From the NCBI RefSeq assembly GCF_000732325.1, contig NZ_BBIW01000020.1, forward strand, positions 1 to 63,008: 63,008 bases of DNA. The letters run 5' to 3'. The notes beneath the pieces were generated by a model. That model saw nothing but the letters and a program-made list of their open reading frames with translations, was not told the origin of the DNA and did not search any database. Shown one piece after another: positions 29,667 to 39,435 of this stretch. The DNA is from Paenibacillus sp. TCA20. Its GTDB lineage: Bacteria > Bacillota > Bacilli > Paenibacillales > Paenibacillaceae. The number at the start of each line of letters is the position of its first letter. Position 1 is the stretch's first letter. The position numbers were made by a program, and so were the translations under genes.

Positions 29667-29703
29667 TTGGTTTGCCAAATCTATGAAACTATGATACTAT
29701 AAT
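29667..29703 (+). promoter_or_regulatory. Promoter for the reverse-transcriptase leader RNA
   Basis: TTGCCA (29672-29677) and TACTAT (29695-29700) are 17 nt apart. An overlapping pair TTGGTT (29667) and TATGAT (29690), also 17 nt apart, and TATAAT at 29698 add support. Transcription would start near 29708, just inside the structured region upstream of the RT. Confidence 0.6.
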
Positions 29704-29707
29704 TTTG

Positions 29708-29954
29708 CCTTGCAGACCTGCTGTAAGGGTTGGAGATTGAAGTCAAGGGTCTGGCGAGCAGTAGCACGCACAAGACACACTGACACAGTTCACTGGTGGA
29801 CACGAACTCACACAGCAACCAACTAGCACTCCACATTGAACACGCCTCCTCAACTATCTTAGCATAGTTGTTCATGCGTAATGTACGGGTGGCTGCAATA
29901 CTATTACATCATACCTGCCAACTTAGGGATGCTACCCCCCGTGTTGGCAGGTAT
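29708..29954 (+). ncRNA. Candidate template ncRNA of the defence reverse transcriptase
   Basis: About 250 nt of gene-free sequence between brxL and the RT with marked structure. A 12-bp perfect stem (29911-29922 with 29943-29954) has an inner GGG/CCC pairing. A 7-bp stem CAACTAT/ATAGTTG lies at 29851-29870. A long-range pairing TTGCAG(A)CC at 29710-29718 with GGCTGCAA at 29891-29898 encloses the middle. It has its own promoter. DRT2 systems place such an RNA directly upstream of the RT, which copies it repeatedly into a concatemeric gene. One sense frame is open from 29695 to 29823. Assignment to DRT2 rather than DRT9 or another class is inferred. Confidence 0.6.
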
Positions 29955-29974
29955 TGCACTTTATGGGGGAATTT

Positions 29975-31414
29975 ATGACTGTGGATGAGTGGAAGAAAAA
30001 GATGAAATTCCGAGGCTATGCCCATTTCGATAGAAAAATAACCATAAATGAAGCATGGGATTATATCTCTGATCCACTAAAAATAAAAACTCATGGCTTT
30101 CTTCCTTTTATCCACCATACATTGAAAATTACGAAGTATAGTAAATCCAAAGGTAAGAGTACCAAAAACCGTGAAATTTGTTATTCCGCACACATGGATC
30201 GGTATATCTATCAGTACTACGCTTATCAATTAAATGAAGAATATAACAAAAGAGTATCTATTGACGGTCTTGATCAATGCTCGATTGCTTATCGCAACAA
30301 TCTGCACATGAATAATATTCATTTTGCTAAACAGGCTTTTGACAAAATAAAAGAACTTAAAGAATGCTATGTCGTCATCGGGGACTTTAAAAACTTTTTC
30401 GACAGCCTTGACCATCAATACTTAAAAAAGCGAATGTGTCAACTGCTTCAAAAAGATAAGCTTCCTAACGATTATTATGCGGTATTTAAAAACATCACTA
30501 AATATTCAACATGGGAATTATCCGACCTTTTGAAAGAAAATGGGCATTTGTTAAATCTTTCTGGAATTAAGCGACTAAACAAACAAGATTTGGCGATACC
30601 TTGGAGTAAATTTAAGGCCTTAAAGAAGGACATGGTTACTCCAAATAAAAAATCGTTCGGCATTCCTCAAGGATCGGCAATAAGTGCTGTGTTGTCAAAT
30701 ATATACATGCTTGAGTTCGATGCTAAGATAAATTCATATGTTACTTCCAAAGATGGAATGTATATGAGGTATAGCGATGATTTTATTGTTATCCTTCCAA
30801 AAGATAAGGCGTTACCATTGGAACAAGAACTTGCCTTCTTGATGTCAATCATACATGCAACACCGTCACTGGTGTTGGAGCCTGATAAAACCCAACTTTT
30901 TGAATGCAGTATAGGCAACATAGAATCATTTGACATCCGCGATGCTTTATTATGTATGACAGGAAAAAAGAAAATTGATTACTTAGGTTTTTCTTTCGAT
31001 GGGAATGCTGTAACTATTAGGGATAAGACCATTTCGAAGTATTATAATAAGTTGAATCGAAATATAAAGAAGATTCTGAGAAGCAAAGATGATCCAAAAA
31101 CAAAAGTAATCATTAAAAGCATACGCCTCTATCGAAAATTTGGATATCATGAGCATGAGGATAGCAAGGATTTAAAAAATAGGAACTTCCTTAGTTATGT
31201 GGGTAGGGCCGAACGAATATTTGGTCCTGATGAGCGAGTTAATGTAGTGAAGGCAAGACACATTCAGATGATAAGAAAAAAAACTGAGAAATCACGAAAG
31301 ACGATCATAGTGGTCGTCTTTTTTTGTGCGAATTTACATAAACAAGGACTTAATGCCTATATTGTCGAATTATCAATAAAGGGATTTTATTTCACAGGAA
31401 CGTATATTCGATGA
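29975..31414 (+). CDS. Defence-associated reverse transcriptase (DRT, UG-type)
   Basis: A single-domain RT. Motif A is GDFKNFFDSLDH near residue 137, motif B is FGIPQGSAISAVLSN near 230, the catalytic motif C is YSDD near 267, and an LGFSF motif E-like block follows near 340. There is no maturase or endonuclease domain. I prefer ATG 29975 behind GGGGGA over TTG 29954. As read, the frame ends at 31414 and runs straight through a strong terminator hairpin (31299-31325). One more A in the A8 run at 31276-31283 would end the protein at TGA 31285-31287, 437 aa, which is a usual DRT2-like size. Position downstream of a structured leader RNA fits an RT that makes cDNA in phage defence. Confidence 0.82.
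   Translation: MTVDEWKKKMKFRGYAHFDRKITINEAWDYISDPLKIKTHGFLPFIHHTLKITKYSKSKGKSTKNREICYSAHMDRYIYQYYAYQLNEEYNKRVSIDGLDQCSIAYRNNLHMNNIHFAKQAFDKIKELKECYVVIGDFKNFFDSLDHQYLKKRMCQLLQKDKLPNDYYAVFKNITKYSTWELSDLLKENGHLLNLSGIKRLNKQDLAIPWSKFKALKKDMVTPNKKSFGIPQGSAISAVLSNIYMLEFDAKINSYVTSKDGMYMRYSDDFIVILPKDKALPLEQELAFLMSIIHATPSLVLEPDKTQLFECSIGNIESFDIRDALLCMTGKKKIDYLGFSFDGNAVTIRDKTISKYYNKLNRNIKKILRSKDDPKTKVIIKSIRLYRKFGYHEHEDSKDLKNRNFLSYVGRAERIFGPDERVNVVKARHIQMIRKKTEKSRKTIIVVVFFCANLHKQGLNAYIVELSIKGFYFTGTYIR
31299..31325 (+). terminator. Intrinsic terminator of the RT gene
   Basis: AGACGATCA (31299-31307) pairs with TGGTCGTCT (31311-31319) through eight Watson-Crick pairs and one G-U, with a 3-nt loop and seven T. 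It lies inside the annotated RT frame, about 90 nt before its stop, which argues that the true RT stop is upstream near 31287. Confidence 0.75.
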
Positions 31415-31480
31415 CAACCTATTGTCTAATCATTATGTTTAAATAGGATCAACAGACATTAGCGATGGAGGGATTAGGTA

Positions 31481-34165
31481 ATGGCATTTCTGAAATGCTC
31501 GGAATGCACCAATATGCTAAAGGCAATTCAAATTTCCAATAAAATCAGCCAAGTTGGGGAGCAACGATTACTTGAATATTCGCCAACCGGGATTAAATGT
31601 TCAGACTGGACTCCCGTAATTGAAAACCTCCGAGGATTCGCAGAAGGAATTTACTGTCCGTCTTGTTTTGCTATCGTTCCTCTAGAGAAAGAAGAATTTG
31701 TACTATGTGAGGATAACCGAATTCCTGGCGTCGTAAGTCATGAATTTTCATCAGAAGATGTACTGGATAAGCTGAAGAAGTTGGCCGAGGAAGAGGCCGC
31801 TGAGATTTATGTACATACACTTCCTGCCAAAGAAGCAACTTTTGCAGATATTCCTGAATCTACACCGGAGCCCATTAAGGACGCCTTATATCGAATGGGA
31901 ATTAAGCAGTTATATTCACACCAAGCAGAAACGGCCGATGCAGTCCATTCTGGTTCTAATGTTGTCTTGGTCACTTCAACGTCATCCGGAAAGACGTTGT
32001 CCTATAACCTGCCGATTCTTAGTCGTTTATATAACCATCCCGAAGAACGTGCGTTATACATATTTCCAACAAAAGCGTTAGCAAATGATCAATTGGATCA
32101 AATTAGGCGGTTTGGCTTGCAACTGACGGAGAATCCTTCTTCCCTGGATGAATGGTTTGAGACCCAGTTGCATTTGGGAGATCGTCTGATTCATATTGGT
32201 CGGCTGGATGGGGATACCGAGAATGGGCCGCGGCAGCGAATCATGGAGAAGGCACAGGTATGGATGACGAATCCAGATATGATTCATTACTCTATTCTCG
32301 GGCAAGTTCAGAAGGTGAAGTATGCGACCGCGCACCACATTCGGAATTATCTGCGGAACCTTAAATTTATTGTGCTTGATGAGATGCATATGTACCGCGG
32401 CACATTCGGAAGTCATGTCGCATTAGTACTCAGACGTCTGCTGAAGGTTTGCCGAGAACTGGGTAATGCACACAATATCCAGATTATCACGAGCTCTGCA
32501 ACGATTGAGAACCCTGCTAGATTAGCAGAGGATCTTACGGGGCTAAGTGGCTTTACCCTCATCAATACAGATGGTTCCGCCCATCAGAAGAAGGAAATCG
32601 TCCTCTGGAATCCTGGCATGTCTGCCGACGAACAGGTCCGCCGCGCGCCTTCTACCGATGCGATTACGATGGCGAAACAAATTATGACTGTGGATCAGAA
32701 GGTGATTAAGAGCATCATTTTTCAGCCTTCTCGCAGCCAGACGATGGTGTTTACCCGTTATATCAAAGACGTATTGCGCCAGCCTCTCCGACTACCTAAG
32801 GAGAAAGTGGACGGAGAGAAACTCGCGGCTTTTTATACTGGAATTCTACCGAATGATACCCGGAAACGGATTATTGAGCGTCTCAAGTCCCACGATATTC
32901 ATGTCATTATTACGACCAATGCCCTTGAAGTCGGGATTGATATCGGTGATCTGAGTCTCGCCGTTCTTGTTGGTTATCCCGGATCGAAAGCGGCGTTCTC
33001 CCAACAGATTGGGCGCGTAGGCCGCAAAGGCGAGGGAGTCGCTGTCTTGATCCTGCAGGACGAACCGCTTCAGCAGTATTACATGCGAAACCCACTGGAG
33101 TTTATTCACAAGGCTCCGGAAGTAGTTCGAATTAATCCAACAAATTACAAGTTGTTGGCTTTGCATATTCCTCTACTGAGAGAAGAGCTAGGGAGAGAAG
33201 TCACGAAGGAAGACTTGCAGAACATGTTCCCCGGATTAGTTGAAGACTATATCGAGACTGTTCTCCAGGTTGCCGCATCAGCGAATCAAGAGGAAGTCGT
33301 TGATAAAAAGTTTAGCCTTCGATCCATCTCCGGGCAAAACTACAGCGTCACCATTCGTGGACAGGATCAAACGATCGTTGACGGTCTGGATGAATGGAGT
33401 GCTCTTCGTGACTTCCATGAAGGCGCGATCTATTGGACTCCTGGAGAAAAAGGCTATCGAGTAGACTCTATCAATCGCAGAAAAGGCGAAATCATTCTAT
33501 TGCCCATTCAAGAACTAACTTATTACACCCAATCTACTTATCGTGATGCCATCGATATTATGCAGACTTACCAGAAGCAAAATATCGAAGGAATCGATAT
33601 GGCCTATGGTGAACTAGAGATCAAGCGGAGCGTCTTCGGTTATAAGAAGGTTTATTTCGGACAGAAGCATGAATCGGAGCAGGTTCAATTGGACCATCCG
33701 TCCGTCACCCGATTTACTCCCGAAGGAATGTGGGTTACATTAACGGATTCCCAATGGGGCCACTTGAAAAATAACATCCAGGAATGGGTAGATGAAGGCA
33801 GACCCGTTGATCTGTTGGCCGAAGGCTCTCTTCACGCTGCAGGTCACGCTATGACTTCCGTTATTCCTGACCTCATTATTTGTGACGCGAATGACTTTAC
33901 AGGTTTTTCGGCGAGTGCAATGACGGCTTTTGCTAATCGACCTGTTATCGGCTTCTATGGCGAGAATGGCTCCGGCCTCGGAACCATCGAGGCGATTTAC
34001 GAGAAACTCCCTCATGTGCTTCGAAAAGCGCTTGAGCTTATTGAAAGCTGCTCTTGTACTGAAGGATGTCCTAGTTGCGTCCAGCTCCCCGGTAAAGGGA
34101 ATATTGAACTGTTCAAACCTGGGGCCAAAATGCTGCTGAAGATACTGATTGAAGGGAACGATTAA
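31481..34165 (+). CDS. MrfA/YprA-like DEAD-box helicase with DUF1998 domain (copy 1)
   Basis: 894 aa. An N-terminal zinc-ribbon-like region has CSEC (~7) and CPSC (~62). SF2 motifs follow: TSTSSGKTL (~162), FPTKAL (~193), DEMHMYRG (~300), SSATIENP (~337), NALEVGIDIGDL (~480) and QIGRVGRKGEG (~507). The C-terminal DUF1998-type domain ends in CSCTEGCPSCVQ (~865), the MrfA metal site. MrfA-like helicases translocate 3'-5' in DNA repair; DUF1998 helicases recur in DISARM and Druantia. ATG 31481 has GGAGGG upstream. The next gene, a paralogue, starts 2 nt after the stop. Confidence 0.85.
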   Translation: MAFLKCSECTNMLKAIQISNKISQVGEQRLLEYSPTGIKCSDWTPVIENLRGFAEGIYCPSCFAIVPLEKEEFVLCEDNRIPGVVSHEFSSEDVLDKLKKLAEEEAAEIYVHTLPAKEATFADIPESTPEPIKDALYRMGIKQLYSHQAETADAVHSGSNVVLVTSTSSGKTLSYNLPILSRLYNHPEERALYIFPTKALANDQLDQIRRFGLQLTENPSSLDEWFETQLHLGDRLIHIGRLDGDTENGPRQRIMEKAQVWMTNPDMIHYSILGQVQKVKYATAHHIRNYLRNLKFIVLDEMHMYRGTFGSHVALVLRRLLKVCRELGNAHNIQIITSSATIENPARLAEDLTGLSGFTLINTDGSAHQKKEIVLWNPGMSADEQVRRAPSTDAITMAKQIMTVDQKVIKSIIFQPSRSQTMVFTRYIKDVLRQPLRLPKEKVDGEKLAAFYTGILPNDTRKRIIERLKSHDIHVIITTNALEVGIDIGDLSLAVLVGYPGSKAAFSQQIGRVGRKGEGVAVLILQDEPLQQYYMRNPLEFIHKAPEVVRINPTNYKLLALHIPLLREELGREVTKEDLQNMFPGLVEDYIETVLQVAASANQEEVVDKKFSLRSISGQNYSVTIRGQDQTIVDGLDEWSALRDFHEGAIYWTPGEKGYRVDSINRRKGEIILLPIQELTYYTQSTYRDAIDIMQTYQKQNIEGIDMAYGELEIKRSVFGYKKVYFGQKHESEQVQLDHPSVTRFTPEGMWVTLTDSQWGHLKNNIQEWVDEGRPVDLLAEGSLHAAGHAMTSVIPDLIICDANDFTGFSASAMTAFANRPVIGFYGENGSGLGTIEAIYEKLPHVLRKALELIESCSCTEGCPSCVQLPGKGNIELFKPGAKMLLKILIEGND

Positions 34166-34167
34166 GA

Positions 34168-36915
34168 ATGCCTGTAATCTGCTCTTCTTGTGGAGGCCAA
34201 CGGCCATATGGAGACTTTGTCCAAATCGGTTATAAAGCTGATCCGAAAGGATATTACCGTTATATCCATCAACGTGCAAACGGGATTCGCTTTTCGGAGT
34301 GGCGCTCACTTGAACCCGATATGGAGTCCTATATAAACAAACAAGCCGGCGTTTATTGTACGCATGATGGATGCTTGATCTTGGACGGGATGTTGACACC
34401 GGAAGAAATGGAAATGATCTCAGACCGAAGACTTCCCGTGCAACAAGCATTCGATAGCGATATGCTCGTCCAGAACTTGCTTGAAGTAGGAACTCGTGTC
34501 CGAAGCGACGTACATCTACATCAAATTGACGCCAATCAAGGCGCTTATGCTGAAATCCTTATGCCCAGTTGGCTGCAACGGAAGCTTCATTCTCTGGGGA
34601 TCAATAAGCTGTATGAGCATCAAGGAGAAGCCATACAGAACATCCGGGAAGGACGCAATGTCGTTCTCTGTACGAAAACCGCATCGGGAAAATCATTGGC
34701 TTACAATGTTCCCATCATGGAAAAATTGGTATCTGATCCGGATGCGTGTGCGCTATATTTGGCTCCGTTCAAAGCATTGGTCGAAGATCAGTTTACCCAT
34801 TTGAAAGAATGGGCCGATGATATAGAAGAGCAGGGAAATAAAATTTCGCTTAATGGATTTTCGCGATTCACTGTGAATGGACAACAAATATCTGTTGGAC
34901 TTCTTCATGGGCAACGGAACGTTCCAGAGCATATGAGAAAAGATCAGGCGTCTAGCTTCGTGTTCTCTGAGGGGCGCTATTGGCTGACCAACGTTCACTA
35001 TCTGCACTTAATTCTTCAAGGTGCAAGTTCACCTAAGGGGAAAGGTCCTGGACTGTTGCGCTTTCTGCAAAATCTTCGGTTTGTTGTTATTGATGAGCTT
35101 CATCAATACTCAGGCTTGTTAGGTTCAAAGGTTTCTTTGGTCCTTCGCAGATTAAGAATGTTATGTGACAGGTTGGGGAATAAAAACGTCCAGTTTATTG
35201 CCTGCTCGGCTACCATTGCTAATCCAAAGTATCTAGCTGAAGAATTAACAGGAATGCGTGGACTGAAAGGATTTCATGAAATATCGGGTGTACAAGCGCC
35301 AGTAAAGAAAAAAGCGATTTTGATGTGGAATCCTGGCTTATCAGACGATGAGCAGAAGAAAAGGGCTGTTGTTTCCGATCTCTATGAAATTCTGCGCACG
35401 ATCTACAAGGATGGAAGATGGCCAAGAAGTATCATTTTCACAAGCAACCGCCAACAAGCCCAGCTTTTAAGTCGTGAATTAAACATGATCTTGCGCAGCC
35501 ATCTTCATGATCATGCCGGGCTTTCGGCAGACGAACCACATGAGTTTTTTCTGCCGTATCATGCATACCTCACGCAGGAAGTTAAAGAACGAACCATACA
35601 AAAACTTGAGCAAGGCGAGATCCTTGGAGTGGTCACCACTAGCGCCCTAGAGGTCGGAATTGATGTGAAGTGTCTGGATGTATGTATTTTGCTTGGATAT
35701 CCAGGTTCTCAGGCCTCCTTCTGGCAGCAGGCTGGGCGTGTGGGGCGAAGCAGAGACGGTGTGGTGATTATGATGGTTCAGGAAGAGCCATTGCAGCAAT
35801 ACTTTGCCCGCAACCCTGAAGAATTCTTTACGTTTTCGCCTGAATCTGCGGCGATCAATACAACGAATCCCAAGCTATTAAAGGAGCATCTCGCATACGC
35901 GGCTCACGAACTGGGAGGGACGTTGACGAATGCTATGAATTATGTTCGCTCTTCGGCGCTTCGCAAGGTGGTTGCGGAGGCAAGCGACCAGTGGCAGCAG
36001 ATTGAAGGGAAACTACACTATCAAGGAGAAACACCCCGGTATCAAACTTTGTTCACTATGGGCGATACCTATACGGTTGTAACCAAGAACGGGTGGAATG
36101 AGGACATCCTATTTCAAAGTGTGGACGGACGTTCTTTGATTCGAGATTATCACGTAGATGCCGTATTTCTGGGGCCTGACAATCGTACCTTCTATAAGGT
36201 CAAGTGGGTCAATAACAGGCAACGCAAAGTGGTTGTAGAGCCAGTAAGAACGGATTATCATACTCGCGGAATTGTTCGTGATAGCATTGAAATCCATGAT
36301 ATAACCAATCCTCTGATAAGTGACGCGGCGATCAAATCCAATCTTGGAAACATCATCGTAAAACGAAGTACATTTGGCTACAAAAAAATCTACAATCACG
36401 GCGCAACGCCTCCCGAAACCGTGCAATTAACAAACACATATCCTGTCAGTTTCCAAACCGAGGCGTTTTGGTTGATGTGGGATCTCCAAGGAAGGGATGA
36501 ACTTAGAGGTTTGCTCAAGGATGTGCAGAATCGCGAATCCATTGACTTGGAGACCCTGGTTGAGGGAAGTCTTCATGCCGTTGAACATACCATAGCTTCG
36601 GCGATACCGGCTGTTGTAAGGTGCAGTATGGCTGATTTTCAGCACACCTCTTTTTATTCTGGCTCAGCCTTGTTTGGAATGCCTGGAATGTTCTTCTACG
36701 ACAGCCAAGCAGGAGGCGGTTCGGGTATAGTCGAGGTTGTTGCGGAAAAGTTCGGGGTTCTCTTGGAGAAAGCCCAACAGATCATCAGTGGCTGTGGTTG
36801 TTCGGAAGGCTGCCCATCGTGCATTCAGTTATTTCATTGCGAAAAGCAGAATGAGCCGCTGCACAAGGCTGGGGGATTGTTGGTAATCAACCATTTACAA
36901 AAATCTTTCGGATAA
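34168..36915 (+). CDS. MrfA/YprA-like DEAD-box helicase with DUF1998 domain (copy 2)
   Basis: 915 aa with the same plan as the preceding gene: zinc-ribbon N-terminus (CSSCGGQ, then a second Cys pair near residue 64), TKTASGKSL (~169), DELHQYSG (~307), SALEVGIDV (~492), QAGRVGRSRDG (~520) and CGCSEGCPSC (~877). The two products are clearly diverged paralogues and probably work as a pair, for example as a heterodimer. The AATG-type junction with copy 1 (2-nt gap) implies coupled translation. A DUF1643-like gene and mcrBC follow, suggesting that the helicases belong to an enlarged McrBC-type restriction module. Confidence 0.85.
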   Translation: MPVICSSCGGQRPYGDFVQIGYKADPKGYYRYIHQRANGIRFSEWRSLEPDMESYINKQAGVYCTHDGCLILDGMLTPEEMEMISDRRLPVQQAFDSDMLVQNLLEVGTRVRSDVHLHQIDANQGAYAEILMPSWLQRKLHSLGINKLYEHQGEAIQNIREGRNVVLCTKTASGKSLAYNVPIMEKLVSDPDACALYLAPFKALVEDQFTHLKEWADDIEEQGNKISLNGFSRFTVNGQQISVGLLHGQRNVPEHMRKDQASSFVFSEGRYWLTNVHYLHLILQGASSPKGKGPGLLRFLQNLRFVVIDELHQYSGLLGSKVSLVLRRLRMLCDRLGNKNVQFIACSATIANPKYLAEELTGMRGLKGFHEISGVQAPVKKKAILMWNPGLSDDEQKKRAVVSDLYEILRTIYKDGRWPRSIIFTSNRQQAQLLSRELNMILRSHLHDHAGLSADEPHEFFLPYHAYLTQEVKERTIQKLEQGEILGVVTTSALEVGIDVKCLDVCILLGYPGSQASFWQQAGRVGRSRDGVVIMMVQEEPLQQYFARNPEEFFTFSPESAAINTTNPKLLKEHLAYAAHELGGTLTNAMNYVRSSALRKVVAEASDQWQQIEGKLHYQGETPRYQTLFTMGDTYTVVTKNGWNEDILFQSVDGRSLIRDYHVDAVFLGPDNRTFYKVKWVNNRQRKVVVEPVRTDYHTRGIVRDSIEIHDITNPLISDAAIKSNLGNIIVKRSTFGYKKIYNHGATPPETVQLTNTYPVSFQTEAFWLMWDLQGRDELRGLLKDVQNRESIDLETLVEGSLHAVEHTIASAIPAVVRCSMADFQHTSFYSGSALFGMPGMFFYDSQAGGGSGIVEVVAEKFGVLLEKAQQIISGCGCSEGCPSCIQLFHCEKQNEPLHKAGGLLVINHLQKSFG

Positions 36916-36966
36916 GGAGCTTAAGCAATTTGATGTCGCGGTACATTAACCCAAGGAGTGAGGAAT

Positions 36967-37656
36967 ATGGATAAATTCCGGGCTTATGGCCAGTTTCTCA
37001 AACGAGGTGAACATATATATCGTACATCCGCCCATCTTCAGTGGGGAGACTCAACGAAATCTTTAGGATGTTGTGTACTACTTAATCCGGGGTCAGCCAC
37101 GTTGGAAAAAGTCGCTCCTGAAGTATACTCTCGTTTATTAGCAGATGGAAAGGCACATGGCCAAGTTATTCCTGATCCAACCATGAATCAATTGGCCACG
37201 TTATTGGAACGAATTTATGGACAATCCCTAGAGGGGCAATTTAAATTTTATAATTTGTTCTGGCTGCAAAATACAGATGATCAAGATGTAATAGAGCAAT
37301 TCGTGGAGCTTGTTACAAAAGGGGATTTTCAATTTGATGAGTCATTGATTGAATTGGTCGAGTTGAAACAACATCCATGGATTCTCCTGGGTTGGGGAGT
37401 GAAAAAGCACAAGAGACATTGGCGTCCTTTTGTTCAAATTAAAGATAAATGGGTCTCGTTAATTCAGACCTCATGCGTCCCAATCTTTGGAAAGGCGCAC
37501 CCCAAACAAAAGTCAGGATATTACTACTATCATCCGTGTCCCCAGATTCAAACCCACCGGCCACAGATTATCAATGATCTGGAAGATATATATAATCGCG
37601 TTGTACGGCATTTGGAAATCAACATTAGTGAGGATGAAATTCATGGCACAATTTAA
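36967..37656 (+). CDS. DUF1643-like protein
   Basis: 229 aa from ATG 36967 (AGGAGTGAGG upstream). The N-terminal third has LGCCVLLNPGSATLE, resembling the LNPS motif of DUF1643, and the central part has WILLGWGVKKHKRHW, like the second conserved block. Function of the family is unknown; members are common in defence islands and on mobile elements. The gene overlaps mcrB by 14 nt, so it is part of the helicase-mcrBC operon. Family call is by motif memory. Confidence 0.6.
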   Translation: MDKFRAYGQFLKRGEHIYRTSAHLQWGDSTKSLGCCVLLNPGSATLEKVAPEVYSRLLADGKAHGQVIPDPTMNQLATLLERIYGQSLEGQFKFYNLFWLQNTDDQDVIEQFVELVTKGDFQFDESLIELVELKQHPWILLGWGVKKHKRHWRPFVQIKDKWVSLIQTSCVPIFGKAHPKQKSGYYYYHPCPQIQTHRPQIINDLEDIYNRVVRHLEINISEDEIHGTI

Positions 37657-39435
37657 GGAATGGGATACTACCTCCGTTTACCATCATGCAGATCAATGGA
37701 AAAGGATGAGCCTCATTAATGGCACATCATTACTTTGGCCCTCTGAGCAAATTTGGAGCACTGCGAATTTGAATGCATTTAAAGCCTGCTTTATAGAGAA
37801 TGTGGATGAATCTTCAGAGATCTTTGAGAACAAACTGCAAGGGCAACTGAAGGGTCAGAAGCCTGAGGTTGTTCAGCTTGCATGTGAACTTGTCTATCTC
37901 TACTTGCTGTTTCCCTCCACGATTACATTTCGAAGAAAAAAGAACTTCTGAATACGATTGCATCATTTGCCGGACTTACACTGGACGATCAGAATGAGGC
38001 GCTGACAGCATTGGAGCATGGCATAGGCGGACCGGGTATCGCCTACAATACAAGACGTTATTATGAAATACGATATATAGCTATGTTCGCAGATGCGGTT
38101 CTGCAGAAACCTGAAAATGACCGGATTGTGTTTTTATCCGACCATTTAAAGGTACGAAATATGCTCGATACTATAAAGGAGGACACGAACCCGCTATCCC
38201 GACATATTATTTTGCACCTCCTATACCCTGATCAATATGAAAGAATGGCGAGTCAGGGTCATAAGCAACAGATTGTTGAGGCCTTCCTGGAAATTCTGGA
38301 TGAAGACTCCGTGCCTGAAGATATTGATGATCGCATCCTGGCTATTCGAACAAAGCTCGAAGACATTCTTGGAGAAAAGGATCTTGATTTCTATCGAAGT
38401 CCACTCGTTGAATGTTGGGATTATAGTGACCATGATTCGGAGGTTCTACCCATTCAAGGGCTGCAAATCAAGAAGCAGATTGTTTTGTATGGACCTCCGG
38501 GAACCGGGAAAACTCATGAAGCAAAGCAATTAGCCGGACAGTTTATTCGCCAAGAGACATTACGCCTGTGGGGAGCGGGGGAATTCTTTAAAAAGCAAGA
38601 GGATGTGAACAAGCTAGTAGAGCGGAGGATTCGCCGTGTACAATTCCATCCGGGCTATGGATACGAAGATTTTATACGGGGGATGCAGCTTGAACAGAAT
38701 CGGACCGTCTATAAAAAAGGCGTATTTTTACAGGTCTTAGAGGAAATTGAAGCAGCGGAAGCCGGAATCGGTAAAGGCTTGCCTTTTGTCCTCATTCTCG
38801 ATGAAATGAACCGGGCGGATCTCAGCAAGGTGTTGGGAGAGTGCTTTTCCTTAATGGAGGATCGTGAAAGTGCTGTGCTGCTTGCCGGTCAGGATGGCCA
38901 ACCATATCCGTTAACAGTACCCGAGAATCTATATATTATTGGAACTATGAATTTGATTGACCAATCGCTGGAACAAGTCGATTTTGCACTTCGCCGCAGA
39001 TTTCTCTGGTTTTTCCGAGGATTCGATCGTAATGATCTAGTCACTCTACTGAAGGGAAAATGGGAACGTTGGCCGCAGAAGTATGGAAAACCTCGTAAAT
39101 GGAACCGTGTGGAGGATGAATTTGAACTTCTAGCGGAACGTTGCGTCCAGTTGAATCATTTAATAGCTGGGCATGAACATATGGGACCGCTTTATGTCAT
39201 TGGTCATACCTATTTCAGTGACGTGGTTTCATTTGCCCAGAAGTATATTTATTCACAACCGGGCGTTCAGCAAGTACTATGGAACCGGAATAAGCAAGCT
39301 CGTGGGCCTGTAACTGCTTTGTGGAATTATTCGTTGGCTCCGTTATTGGAGCAGTATTTGTCCGGGGCCGATTCATACGAAAGAAAGCAATTTATGGAAC
39401 AAGCGAAAAGCACTTTCCTGTGGGGGAAGGTATGA
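37643..39435 (+). pseudogene. mcrB: McrB AAA+ GTPase, frameshifted in an A6 run
   Basis: McrB is the GTP-driven motor of McrBC restriction. The 5' frame from ATG 37643 (site AGGATGA) stops at 37951; the 3' frame is open to 39435. One more A in the A6 run 37936-37941 joins them as FRRKKELLNT and gives 597 aa. The 3' part holds Walker A YGPPGTGKTHE (~282), the Walker B and McrB signature DEMNRADLSK, GTMNLIDQSLEQVDFALRRRF and a normal C-terminus. The 5' part holds an N-terminal region that would contribute to target recognition. It overlaps mcrC by ATGA. As with pglX, the break may be phase variation, slippage or homopolymer error. Confidence 0.85.

Noticed and set aside
29681..29875. Minus-strand 64-codon frame across the RT leader as a gene
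   Set aside because: No ribosome site, and the region is better explained as a structured RNA. One open frame of this length is expected by chance often enough.
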